DNA of 5,187 nucleotides from Tannerella sp. (GTDB lineage Bacteria > Bacteroidota > Bacteroidia > Bacteroidales > Tannerellaceae). A model generated the notes under the pieces. That model worked only from the letters and a program-made list of their open reading frames with translations. It ran no database searches and had not been told where the DNA came from. Positions 1 to 5,187 of this stretch are shown here, one piece after another (within the stretch, counting starts at the first letter, position 1; each line of letters begins with the position of its first letter). The DNA lies in contig JAITHS010000275.1 in the NCBI GenBank assembly GCA_031279875.1, forward strand, positions 1 to 5,187. The letters are read 5' to 3'. The translations under genes were made by a program, and so were the position numbers.

Positions 1-170
1 AACCCTGCAAGCGGTTTTCGGCGCAACCAAGTGTCGTCCATTGTTGATATGACTCCTCTAACCGGAGACTAAAGTCACCGGTTAATAAAGTGTCGTCCCT
101 GCGGGACTGCGTGTTACCGTCATTGCTTTTCTCTTGGTGGTATTTTATTTTGACATAACAAAATTTCATC
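1..170. other. Intergenic region without a supportable gene
   Basis: I see no coding region here. All three forward frames meet a stop within the first 72 bases. On the minus strand an ATG at 41-39 stays open to the left edge, but for only 13 codons, and it overlaps the repeated sequence described separately, so I do not call it. The stretch is more GC-rich at positions 1-120 than at 121-170 and contains direct and inverted repeats (29-107). It lies beyond the terminator of the galactose operon, so it is probably a spacer between transcription units. Confidence 0.6.
29..107. repeat. Structured repeat cluster: direct repeat, palindrome and hairpin
   Basis: The 11-mer AAGTGTCGTCC occurs twice, at 29-39 and 88-98, with a 59-bp period. 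Between the copies, 59-84 forms a 26-bp inverted repeat: outer arms TAACCGG/CCGGTTA, one A-A mismatch, inner arms GACT/AGTC, and a loop of only two A. The second 11-mer runs into a perfect 5-bp hairpin, GTCCC-TGC-GGGAC, at 95-107. Such dense symmetry outside a gene is typical of dispersed REP/BIME-type or MITE-type elements, and GGAC-type stems are known in RAYT-associated REPs. That family assignment is inference; copy number elsewhere in the genome is unknown to me. No transposase is visible in the window. Confidence 0.5.
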
Positions 171-211
171 AAAAAAAAAAACCTCTACAATTCATCGAAT
201 TATAGAGGTTT
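171..211 (-). terminator. Intrinsic terminator of the galM-transporter-galK operon
   Basis: The left arm 179-193 pairs with the right arm 197-211: nine pairs AAACCTCTA/TAGAGGTTT, one mismatch (C188/A202), then five more pairs, closing on a three-base loop ATC at 194-196. Reading on the minus strand, the stem is followed at once by eleven U (A-run 171-181 on the plus strand). This is a textbook Rho-independent terminator, about 43 bp beyond the galK stop codon. The polarity of the U-tract assigns it to minus-strand transcripts; no matching T-tract follows on the plus strand. Confidence 0.9.
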
Positions 212-212
212 A

Positions 213-229
213 CCCTGATTTGTTCAGGG
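213..229 (-). other. Second short hairpin between galK and the terminator
   Basis: CCCTGA at 213-218 pairs perfectly with TCAGGG at 224-229 across a five-base loop. It lies in the 3' untranslated part of the galactose mRNA, one base from the terminator stem. It has no U-tract of its own, so it is not a terminator by itself. It could protect the 3' end or be chance; the sequence does not decide. Confidence 0.45.
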
Positions 230-253
230 AGGGGGAGTTAGTTGGGTTAAATT

Positions 254-1390
254 TTATGCAAGTTTTCGTGCGCCATCGCTGATTACTACATCATAGACTT
301 TCGGGCTTTTGCCGTATTTCTCTTTGTAGCCGGCTTTGGCTTTGGCGATAAAGGGTTCATAGAGGTCGTCTTTTACGAGGTTGATGGTGCAACCGCCGAA
401 GCCGCCGCCCATGACGCGCGAACCGGTTACGCCGCATTCTTTGGCGACGTCGTTGAGGTAGTCGAGTTCTTCGCAACTAACCTCGTAGAGTTTGCTCATG
501 CCGTAGTGGGTCAGATACATCTTTGCGCCGACCGTTTCGTAGTCGCCTGCTTTGAGGGCGTCGCAGACGTCGAGTACGCGCTGTACTTCCTCAATGACGT
601 ATTCCGCACATTTGTAGTCTTCTTCGCTGACTTGCGATTTGACGGCAGCAAGTTGTTCGAGGCTTGCGTCGCGCAGAAACTCTACTCCGATGGTTTTGGC
701 TACGGTTTCGCACGACTGACGGCGTTTGTTGTATGCCGACGATGCGAGTTCGTGCTTAACAAGGGTGTCGAGCAGCACGAGTTTGTAGCCTTTCGGGTCG
801 AAGGGGAAATATTCGTATTCGAGCGAGCGACAATCGAGGCGGATGAGGCTGCCTTCTTTGCCGAATACGGAGGCAAACTGGTCCATGATGCCGCATTTCA
901 CGCCGCAATAGTTATGTTCTGTTGCCTGACCTATTTTTGCCAACTCAAACTTGTCTATTCCAAGATTGAAAATATCGTTAAGTGCGTAAGCATAAGTGCT
1001 TTCGAGGGCTGCCGATGATGACATTCCCGCACCGAGCGGCACATCGCCCGCAAAGGCGGTGTTGAAACCGGCAATCGTGTAGCCGCGTTTTTGTATTTCG
1101 CGACAAACGCCGAAGATATATTTCGCCCATGATGTACGTGGGGCGTCTTCTTCGTTGAGGCCAAACTCAATATAGTCTTTAAGATCTATTGAGTAGGCGC
1201 GTACTTTGTTAGTCCCGTTCACTTTCAACTCTGCTACCATGCCTTTGTCGATAGCGCCCGGGAATACGAAGCCTCCGTTGTAGTCGGTGTGCTCGCCGAT
1301 AAGATTGATACGACCGGGTGAGGCATACACTACACCTGTTGACCCGTCAAAATGTTTGATAAAACGACTTCTTACAAATTCTATGTCCAT
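254..1390 (-). CDS. galK: Galactokinase
   Basis: Cytoplasmic GHMP-family kinase that transfers phosphate from ATP to C1 of alpha-D-galactose, the first committed step of the Leloir pathway. At 378 residues it has normal family length. The galactokinase signature PGRINLIGEHTDYNGG spans residues 25-40, with Arg27 in the position of the catalytic arginine. The glycine/serine-rich ATP loop DVPLGAGMSSSAALE lies at 116-130. The catalytic aspartate is expected to be Asp170 in GIMDQFAS. The third GHMP motif, SRVMGGGFGGCTINLV, lies at 324-339. All key residues are present and the frame is intact. The ATG at 1390-1388 is the natural start because the family N terminus (a short helix before the signature) begins there and the upstream transporter ends 16 bp away. 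It is the last gene of the operon, followed by a strong terminator. Confidence 0.97.
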   Translation of the reverse strand: MDIEFVRSRFIKHFDGSTGVVYASPGRINLIGEHTDYNGGFVFPGAIDKGMVAELKVNGTNKVRAYSIDLKDYIEFGLNEEDAPRTSWAKYIFGVCREIQKRGYTIAGFNTAFAGDVPLGAGMSSSAALESTYAYALNDIFNLGIDKFELAKIGQATEHNYCGVKCGIMDQFASVFGKEGSLIRLDCRSLEYEYFPFDPKGYKLVLLDTLVKHELASSAYNKRRQSCETVAKTIGVEFLRDASLEQLAAVKSQVSEEDYKCAEYVIEEVQRVLDVCDALKAGDYETVGAKMYLTHYGMSKLYEVSCEELDYLNDVAKECGVTGSRVMGGGFGGCTINLVKDDLYEPFIAKAKAGYKEKYGKSPKVYDVVISDGARKLA

Positions 1391-1406
1391 GTTTATTGTT
1401 TTTAGT

Positions 1407-2705
1407 TTATACCGGAATATCTTTATTTACGTTCTTACTGCCTATGAGGGCGTAGTAGAGCATGTATGCCAAGCCTGCTACAATTACCCAATAACTTGTC
1501 AGATAAGCAGTTATGTTGGAGCCAAGCAGGTCGGCAATCCATCCTTGAATGGCAGGCAGGATACCGCCGCCGCAAACCAGTACCATGAAGATACCTGATG
1601 CCGCCGCCAAATATTTGCCGAGTCCTTCTACCGCAAGGTTGAAAATAGCACCCCACATGATAGACGTACAGAGGCCTACAAGCACGAGGAACAGTGCGTT
1701 AATAGGCACATCAAGCATTCCGAACGAGGTTATGCCGTCTTCGCTTTTGAGAACCGGCAATGCCACTTCAATAGTATAAGGAGCAAATATAGCCGCCAGA
1801 ACGAGTATCAGACCAAGTCCGGATGTTACGGTAAGCATTGTTTTACTTGATATTTTGGCTCCGAGTGAAGCGCCGGCAAGACGTCCTATGAGCATCAGAA
1901 ACCAGTATGTTCCAGCAACGAAGCCTGCTGTTGTTGTGTTCAGCGGGTGTGGAATGTTCTTATCTACAAGGAAATAGTTCATCACGCCCGGAGTGCCGAC
2001 CTCAACGCCTACATATACAAAGATAGCGATAGCGCCGAGTATGAAATGGCGGAATTTGATCGCGCCGCGCATCAGGTCGCCAAGCGGTTCGGTCAGTTTC
2101 TCTGCGTTTGGTTCGGGTATTTTAACAAGGAACAACACCACAAACACGATAGCGAACACTGCCATTGCGGCATACATGAACGGGAAGATGTTGCTAATAT
2201 TAGCTTTAGCCGCATCGCCGATAAGGATACCGACCAGCATCGGGGTCAAAGTGGCCATCACGGAGTTGAACGAGCCTCCTACCTGAATCAACTGGTTGCC
2301 TTTGTTGCCGCCGCCGCCGAGGGTGTTAAGCATCGGATTTACAACCGTGTTGAGCAAACACATTGAGAATCCCGCTACGAAAGCGCCGAGCAGATAAACG
2401 GCAAACAAACCGGCGTGACCGGACAGGAACTGGATAAAGATACCCAGAAAACCTACGGCTATCGCAATCAGAGCGGTCTTTTTGTAACCGACTTTTTGTA
2501 ACAGGATGCCCGAAGGTATTCCCATAACTGCGTAAGCGATGAAATTGGCTGCATTACCGAGTAAGCCTTCAAAATTGGATACGCCGAACTGTGCTTTTAA
2601 AACAATTCCCATTGGCGCCGCAAGATTCGTAACAAACGATATCATGCCGAATAAAAGTACCATCATTATAATAGGTACTGTGTAATTTTTGTTTTGTTGT
2701 GACAT
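1407..2705 (-). CDS. Glucose/galactose MFS transporter (FucP/GluP family)
   Basis: Inner-membrane sugar permease of the major facilitator superfamily, 432 residues, with about twelve predicted membrane helices (roughly 11-35, 48-70, 76-95, 99-122, 142-164, 174-194, 219-245, 258-280, 289-309, 333-356, 362-385, 398-421) and a central cytoplasmic loop near 195-218. The FucP/GluP branch is recognised by IPSGILLQKVGYKK (63-76), NTVVNPML (119-126), GSFNS (144-148), YVGVEVG (231-237) and EGLGKYLAAASG (360-371). Its place between galM and galK argues for galactose, perhaps also glucose, as substrate. Aligned from memory to E. coli FucP, the coupling acids Asp46 and Glu135 correspond to Ala30 and Asn119, so the energy-coupling mechanism cannot be assumed. 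Glu235 and Glu360 are remaining acids in helical regions. It starts 22 bp after the galM stop, with no Shine-Dalgarno motif. The exact sugar is inferred from context. Confidence 0.9.
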   Translation of the reverse strand: MSQQNKNYTVPIIMMVLLFGMISFVTNLAAPMGIVLKAQFGVSNFEGLLGNAANFIAYAVMGIPSGILLQKVGYKKTALIAIAVGFLGIFIQFLSGHAGLFAVYLLGAFVAGFSMCLLNTVVNPMLNTLGGGGNKGNQLIQVGGSFNSVMATLTPMLVGILIGDAAKANISNIFPFMYAAMAVFAIVFVVLFLVKIPEPNAEKLTEPLGDLMRGAIKFRHFILGAIAIFVYVGVEVGTPGVMNYFLVDKNIPHPLNTTTAGFVAGTYWFLMLIGRLAGASLGAKISSKTMLTVTSGLGLILVLAAIFAPYTIEVALPVLKSEDGITSFGMLDVPINALFLVLVGLCTSIMWGAIFNLAVEGLGKYLAAASGIFMVLVCGGGILPAIQGWIADLLGSNITAYLTSYWVIVAGLAYMLYYALIGSKNVNKDIPV

Positions 2706-2722
2706 AAATTAAAATTTAATTT
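2706..2722. repeat. Perfect A/T palindrome in the galM-transporter gap
   Basis: AAATTAAAATTTAATTT is a perfect inverted repeat with 8-bp arms around a single central A. It fills most of the 22-bp gap and directly touches the ATG of the transporter. In the mRNA it would form only a weak A-U hairpin at the ribosome-binding region. Bacteroidota commonly have A/U-rich leaders, so it may simply be that; chance symmetry is plausible with two letters only. Confidence 0.4.
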
Positions 2723-2727
2723 GTTAA

Positions 2728-3810
2728 TTATAAATTGGTTAGAAAAAAAATCGTAGTGCTGTTGAAACTGTCGTCGGGTTTCAATACGGTGGAAGGGTAG
2801 TCGGGCTTGTTTGGGCTGTCGGGATAGTGCTGTGTTTCAAAGCATACCGCTGCGCGAGCCGGATAGCGCTGACCGTTTTTGCCGACGAGATTGCCTGTCA
2901 TCCAGTTTCCGGTATATAGTTGCATACCGGGCTGGTCGGTATGTATTTCCAACTTTATGCCGCTTTTGGGCGAGTAGCAACAGGCGGCCGGAGTTACTTC
3001 GCGGGGATTATCTTTGGTATTCAACAGATAGCAATGGTCGTAACCGCGTCCGAAGCGTAGCGGTTCGAAATCGTCGTCGATACGCAAGCCTATCTCTTTG
3101 AATGTCAGGAAGTCCATTGGCGTATCTGCCACTTTTGCCGGTTTGCCGTAAGGTATAGCCGTTTCGTCGGTCGGCAGGTAATAATCGGCAAAAATTTGGA
3201 GTTGGTGGTCATAAACCGACGGGTCTCCGGCGCCGGAAAGATTGAAATAAGCGTGGTTAGTGAGGTTCAAAACCGTTGTTTTGTCTGTTTTGGCGTGGTA
3301 TGTGATATACAGCCCGTTGTCGTCTTTGAGTTCGTAAGTTATATGAACTTTTAGATTTCCGGGGTATCCTTCTTCGCCGTCGGGCGATTCGTAGTAATAG
3401 GAGACCATGTTGTCGGTTTCGGTTTCAACGTCCCAGACTACGGAGTTGAAGCCTTTGATGCCGCCGTGAAGGTGGTTGGGGCCGTTGTTGACAGCAAATT
3501 TGTCATACGTAATGCCGTCGAGTTCAAAGCGTCCTTTCGCTATTCGGTTGGCATACCGTCCGCATATTGCGCCGAAATATGGCTCTTCCGTCGCTAAATA
3601 ATCGGCGAGTGAAGAATGTCCCGTAACGACGTCGATAAGTTTGCCGTCTTTGTCGGGTGCCATCATTGATACTATTCTTGCTCCGTAATTGAGCAAACAT
3701 ACTTCAAGACCGTTACTGTTGCACAGAACGTTCAGTTGAGTATTCTTGTTGTCTCTAACTCCTTTGAAATCAGAAGGATTAAGACCTGATAAAGTAAGTT
3801 TTTCTGCCAT
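2728..3810 (-). CDS. galM: Aldose 1-epimerase (mutarotase)
   Basis: Interconverts the beta and alpha anomers of galactose (and glucose), supplying the alpha form that galactokinase uses. The 360-residue length is typical. Family motifs occur in the expected order: CGRYANRIAKG (83-93, substrate-binding Arg85), NHLHGG (112-117, with the conserved histidine of LHGG at 115), GEEGYPGNL (145-153), LTNHAYFNL (183-191, with the expected catalytic acid His186), GYDHCYLL (256-263, with sugar-binding Asp258) and CFETQHYPDSPN (323-334, with expected catalytic base Glu325). There is no signal peptide or lipobox, so it should be cytoplasmic, unlike some Bacteroidota mutarotases that are exported. It is the first gene of the minus-strand operon. 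The ATG at 3810-3808 is preceded by A/T-rich sequence and lies close downstream of a candidate promoter. The frame is intact. Confidence 0.96.
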   Translation of the reverse strand: MAEKLTLSGLNPSDFKGVRDNKNTQLNVLCNSNGLEVCLLNYGARIVSMMAPDKDGKLIDVVTGHSSLADYLATEEPYFGAICGRYANRIAKGRFELDGITYDKFAVNNGPNHLHGGIKGFNSVVWDVETETDNMVSYYYESPDGEEGYPGNLKVHITYELKDDNGLYITYHAKTDKTTVLNLTNHAYFNLSGAGDPSVYDHQLQIFADYYLPTDETAIPYGKPAKVADTPMDFLTFKEIGLRIDDDFEPLRFGRGYDHCYLLNTKDNPREVTPAACCYSPKSGIKLEIHTDQPGMQLYTGNWMTGNLVGKNGQRYPARAAVCFETQHYPDSPNKPDYPSTVLKPDDSFNSTTIFFLTNL

Positions 3811-3831
3811 AAATGTTGTAAAAATCGACTG

Positions 3832-3839
3832 TAAAAATA
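3832..3839 (-). promoter_or_regulatory. Candidate -7 element for the galactose operon
   Basis: On the minus strand this reads TATTTTTA, matching five of the six fixed positions of the Bacteroidota -7 consensus TAnnTTTG (last base A instead of G). Transcription would begin near 3825, leaving a leader of about 15 bases before galM. No clear -33 box is present, so this is a weak call. Confidence 0.3.
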
Positions 3840-3867
3840 CGAAGAATATTTTTAATTGTGTATAAAA

Positions 3868-3893
3868 AAAAATATGTTATACAACATGTTTTT
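3868..3893. promoter_or_regulatory. Palindrome, possible operator
   Basis: The core ATGTTATACAACAT at 3874-3887 is a 14-bp inverted repeat with one mismatched pair (A3879/C3882). After a further mismatch (T3873/G3888), the symmetry continues through an A-run and a T-run, giving 11 of 13 pairs over 26 bp. The minus-strand half ATGTTGTA recurs exactly on the plus strand at 3813-3820, just before galM. Location between divergent promoters favours a regulator-binding site over a terminator. No regulator gene is in the window, so its owner is unknown. Confidence 0.4.
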
Positions 3894-3947
3894 GAAAAAA
3901 ATTTCGTAATTTTCTGACAATAAGACGATAACAAAAGATTTTTTTTT

Positions 3948-3955
3948 TACTTTTG
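3948..3955 (+). promoter_or_regulatory. -7 promoter element for the surface protein gene
   Basis: TACTTTTG is a perfect match to the Bacteroidota -7 consensus TAnnTTTG, as recognised by the primary sigma factor of this phylum. Transcription would begin near 3962, giving a leader of roughly 24 bases before the GTG start at 3986. The -33 region (about 3925-3929) lacks a TTTG, so the promoter may be weak or need an activator. Confidence 0.55.
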
Positions 3956-3985
3956 CAGTCGTTTTCATAAAATTTTTCTTTTAAA

Positions 3986-5187
3986 GTGATTAAAAACCAT
4001 ATTTTTGTACAAATTATCATCCTGTTTTTGGCGCCTCTTTGGGTGAGGGGGCAATCATTCGAGCGACTGTTTACCGACGATGTGCGTTCCGATTCTTTAC
4101 GACATGGGTTGCTTGCGCTCGAAGTTGATAATCTTAACTTTTTCAAAAACAATGAGTTTAACTCTACATCTCAAAAGGGATATACTTTACCCGGCTTCCG
4201 GTTGCAGGTTAAGACGGTCTATAACGCCTTGCCGAATCTGCGTGTAGAAGCGGGAGTTCACTCGATATGGTTCTGGGGTGCAACGCGCTATCCTGCGTTT
4301 GCTTATAAGGGTTTGCCGAAATGGAATGGCAAGGATAACTCTAATATTGTGCATGTTACGCCGCTATTAAGGTCTCATTTATCGCTTTCCGACAATGCCG
4401 ACATCATACTCGGCAGCCTGTATGGTGGCGCTAATCATCATCTCATCGAGCCGCTCTATAATCCCGAACTGAACTTATCGTCCGACCCCGAAGCGGGCGT
4501 TCAGTTTTTGTATAATAATAGCTTGATTAGTATTGATTTATGGGTTGACTGGATGACGTTTATCTACCAAAACGACACTCAAGGGGAGGCTTTTACAGGC
4601 GGCACGTCTTTGCGGTTAAAACTTAATCCGTCTGACGCTCGGCTTCATTACTATCTGCTGGCGCAGGGTGTGAGTCTTCATCAGGGCGGCGAAATCAATG
4701 TCGGCAAGTCGTACGTCAATACGTCTTTCAACGCTGCCGTCGGCGGTGGGCTTACATATAATATAAATAATGTAACGCTCAAAAAGGTGAATGCCGAGTT
4801 TGACCTTGCCGGTTATAGGACGCTCAAAAGCGGGATAGAGAAGTTTTCGGGTGGTAGCGGGATGTATGCCAAAACGTCGGTACTGCTCGGAAATTTCAAC
4901 CTGACGACAGCCTACTGGTATTGCAACAACTTCATATCCATGTTCGGCAGCCCGTTTTATGGCGCGGTATCAACGAAAATCGACGATATGCTCTTTCGCC
5001 GTCCGCAGATGCTGTACTTCGGTGCAGACTACGAGTGGCAACCGGCAAAGGGTTTTGTTTTCGGCTTCAACGCCGATATGTTTTATTATCTTTCCGGTAG
5101 CCGTTACTCCGCTTCCGACGGCACGCTCCAAGCCTCGCCGTTTGGCAACAATTCCAATATTGCCGCCGGAATTTATATCAGAATAAA
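3986..5187 (+). CDS. Secreted protein, probable outer-membrane beta-barrel; 3' end outside window
   Basis: I do not recognise the family. Four hundred codons stay open from a GTG at 3986 to the window edge. GTG is chosen because it begins a clear signal peptide (MIKNHIFVQIIILFLAPLWVRGQS: Lys3, a hydrophobic stretch 6-20, likely cleavage near Gly22/Gln23), because an in-frame stop lies only five codons upstream (3968-3970), and because the first in-frame ATG is far inside at about 4553. A consensus -7 element precedes it. The mature part has no further membrane helix but many short segments with alternating aromatic or hydrophobic residues, such as LRVEAGVHSIWFWGA, MLYFGADYEW and FVFGFNADMFYYL, separated by Gly/Asn/Asp/Ser-rich turns, as in outer-membrane barrels. 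The last residues, AAGIYIRI, resemble a final beta-strand, so the natural end may lie only a few codons further. A porin-like or surface-assembly role is possible; function is unknown. It is divergent from the galactose operon. Confidence 0.8.
   Translation, partial: MIKNHIFVQIIILFLAPLWVRGQSFERLFTDDVRSDSLRHGLLALEVDNLNFFKNNEFNSTSQKGYTLPGFRLQVKTVYNALPNLRVEAGVHSIWFWGATRYPAFAYKGLPKWNGKDNSNIVHVTPLLRSHLSLSDNADIILGSLYGGANHHLIEPLYNPELNLSSDPEAGVQFLYNNSLISIDLWVDWMTFIYQNDTQGEAFTGGTSLRLKLNPSDARLHYYLLAQGVSLHQGGEINVGKSYVNTSFNAAVGGGLTYNINNVTLKKVNAEFDLAGYRTLKSGIEKFSGGSGMYAKTSVLLGNFNLTTAYWYCNNFISMFGSPFYGAVSTKIDDMLFRRPQMLYFGADYEWQPAKGFVFGFNADMFYYLSGSRYSASDGTLQASPFGNNSNIAAGIYIRI

Larger units (their letters stand above)
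3811..3985. promoter_or_regulatory. Divergent intergenic control region
   Basis: This 175-bp, strongly A/T-rich gap separates the galactose operon from the divergently transcribed surface protein gene. Both transcripts must begin in or near it. It holds a candidate -7 element for each direction, a 9-bp direct repeat TGTAAAAAT (3817-3825 and 3830-3838), a palindrome centred at 3880/3881 and a ten-base T-run at 3939-3948. I see no recognisable -33 TTTG box at the expected spacing for either promoter and no riboswitch-like structure. Confidence 0.65.

Noticed and set aside
1..41. Minus-strand ATG at 41-39, open to the left edge
   Set aside because: Only 13 codons are visible and the start falls inside the AAGTGTCGTCC repeat, which occurs again in non-coding DNA at 88-98.
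29..98. CRISPR array
   Set aside because: Only two copies of an 11-base repeat are present, too short and too few for a CRISPR array, and the spacer contains a palindrome.
506..1018. 170-codon plus-strand open frame inside galK
   Set aside because: It lies antisense to galK, whose full set of catalytic motifs is intact. Its translation is rich in Phe, Val, Ala and Cys with no recognisable motif, which fits a shadow of the coding strand.
1947..2366. 139-codon plus-strand open frame inside the transporter gene
   Set aside because: Antisense to an intact membrane transporter. The His/Asp/Glu-rich translation is what hydrophobic codons give in reverse, and no start-region signals were seen.
4000..4007. 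Second TAnnTTTG match, TATTTTTG, as a promoter
   Set aside because: It lies inside the signal-peptide coding sequence; transcription from it would begin after the GTG start and leave no in-frame ATG for over 180 codons. A/T-rich DNA gives such matches by chance.
3877..4152. 91-codon minus-strand open frame overlapping the divergent promoter region and the signal-peptide coding part
   Set aside because: It is antisense to the start of the barrel-like protein gene and runs through the A/T-rich intergenic region and the palindrome; the translation is Lys/Arg/Ser-rich low-complexity without a motif.
4959..5187. Plus-strand open frame starting with MARYQRKST near the right edge
   Set aside because: It is out of frame with the 400-codon signal-peptide-bearing frame that covers the same bases and has coherent barrel-like sequence.

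Overview
The window looks like a chromosomal segment from a member of Bacteroidota, most likely Bacteroidales. Three things point there: the gene order galM / hexose MFS transporter / galK, which I recall from Bacteroides genomes; start codons preceded by A/T-rich sequence with no Shine-Dalgarno motif; and a perfect match to the Bacteroidota -7 promoter element TAnnTTTG ahead of the rightmost gene. This assignment rests on recognition by eye, not on a database search.

Layout. Positions 1-253 hold no gene that I can support. They contain a structured repeat region (an 11-bp direct repeat, a 26-bp near-perfect palindrome and a GTCCC/GGGAC hairpin), then a strong intrinsic terminator and a second hairpin that close the operon to the right. 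Positions 254-3810 carry a tight minus-strand operon, transcribed galM -> sugar transporter -> galK, with gaps of only 22 and 16 bp. Positions 3811-3985 are an A/T-rich divergent intergenic region with candidate promoters in both directions and a palindrome that could be an operator. From 3986 to the right edge, on the plus strand, runs a secreted protein that looks like an outer-membrane beta-barrel. It begins with GTG and is cut by the window end, probably close to its natural C terminus.

How the genes work together. The transporter brings galactose or glucose across the inner membrane, aldose 1-epimerase (GalM) interconverts the beta and alpha anomers, and galactokinase (GalK) phosphorylates alpha-galactose to galactose-1-phosphate. 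The later Leloir steps (galT, galE) are not in the window. The divergent surface protein has no recognised function. Its link to galactose use is only positional.

The core of the window is ordinary housekeeping metabolism and I did not find a convincing new system. The points most worth a second look are the repeat cluster at the left edge, the palindrome in the divergent promoter region, the GTG-started uncharacterised barrel protein, and the apparent loss in the transporter of both acidic residues used for proton coupling in E. coli FucP.
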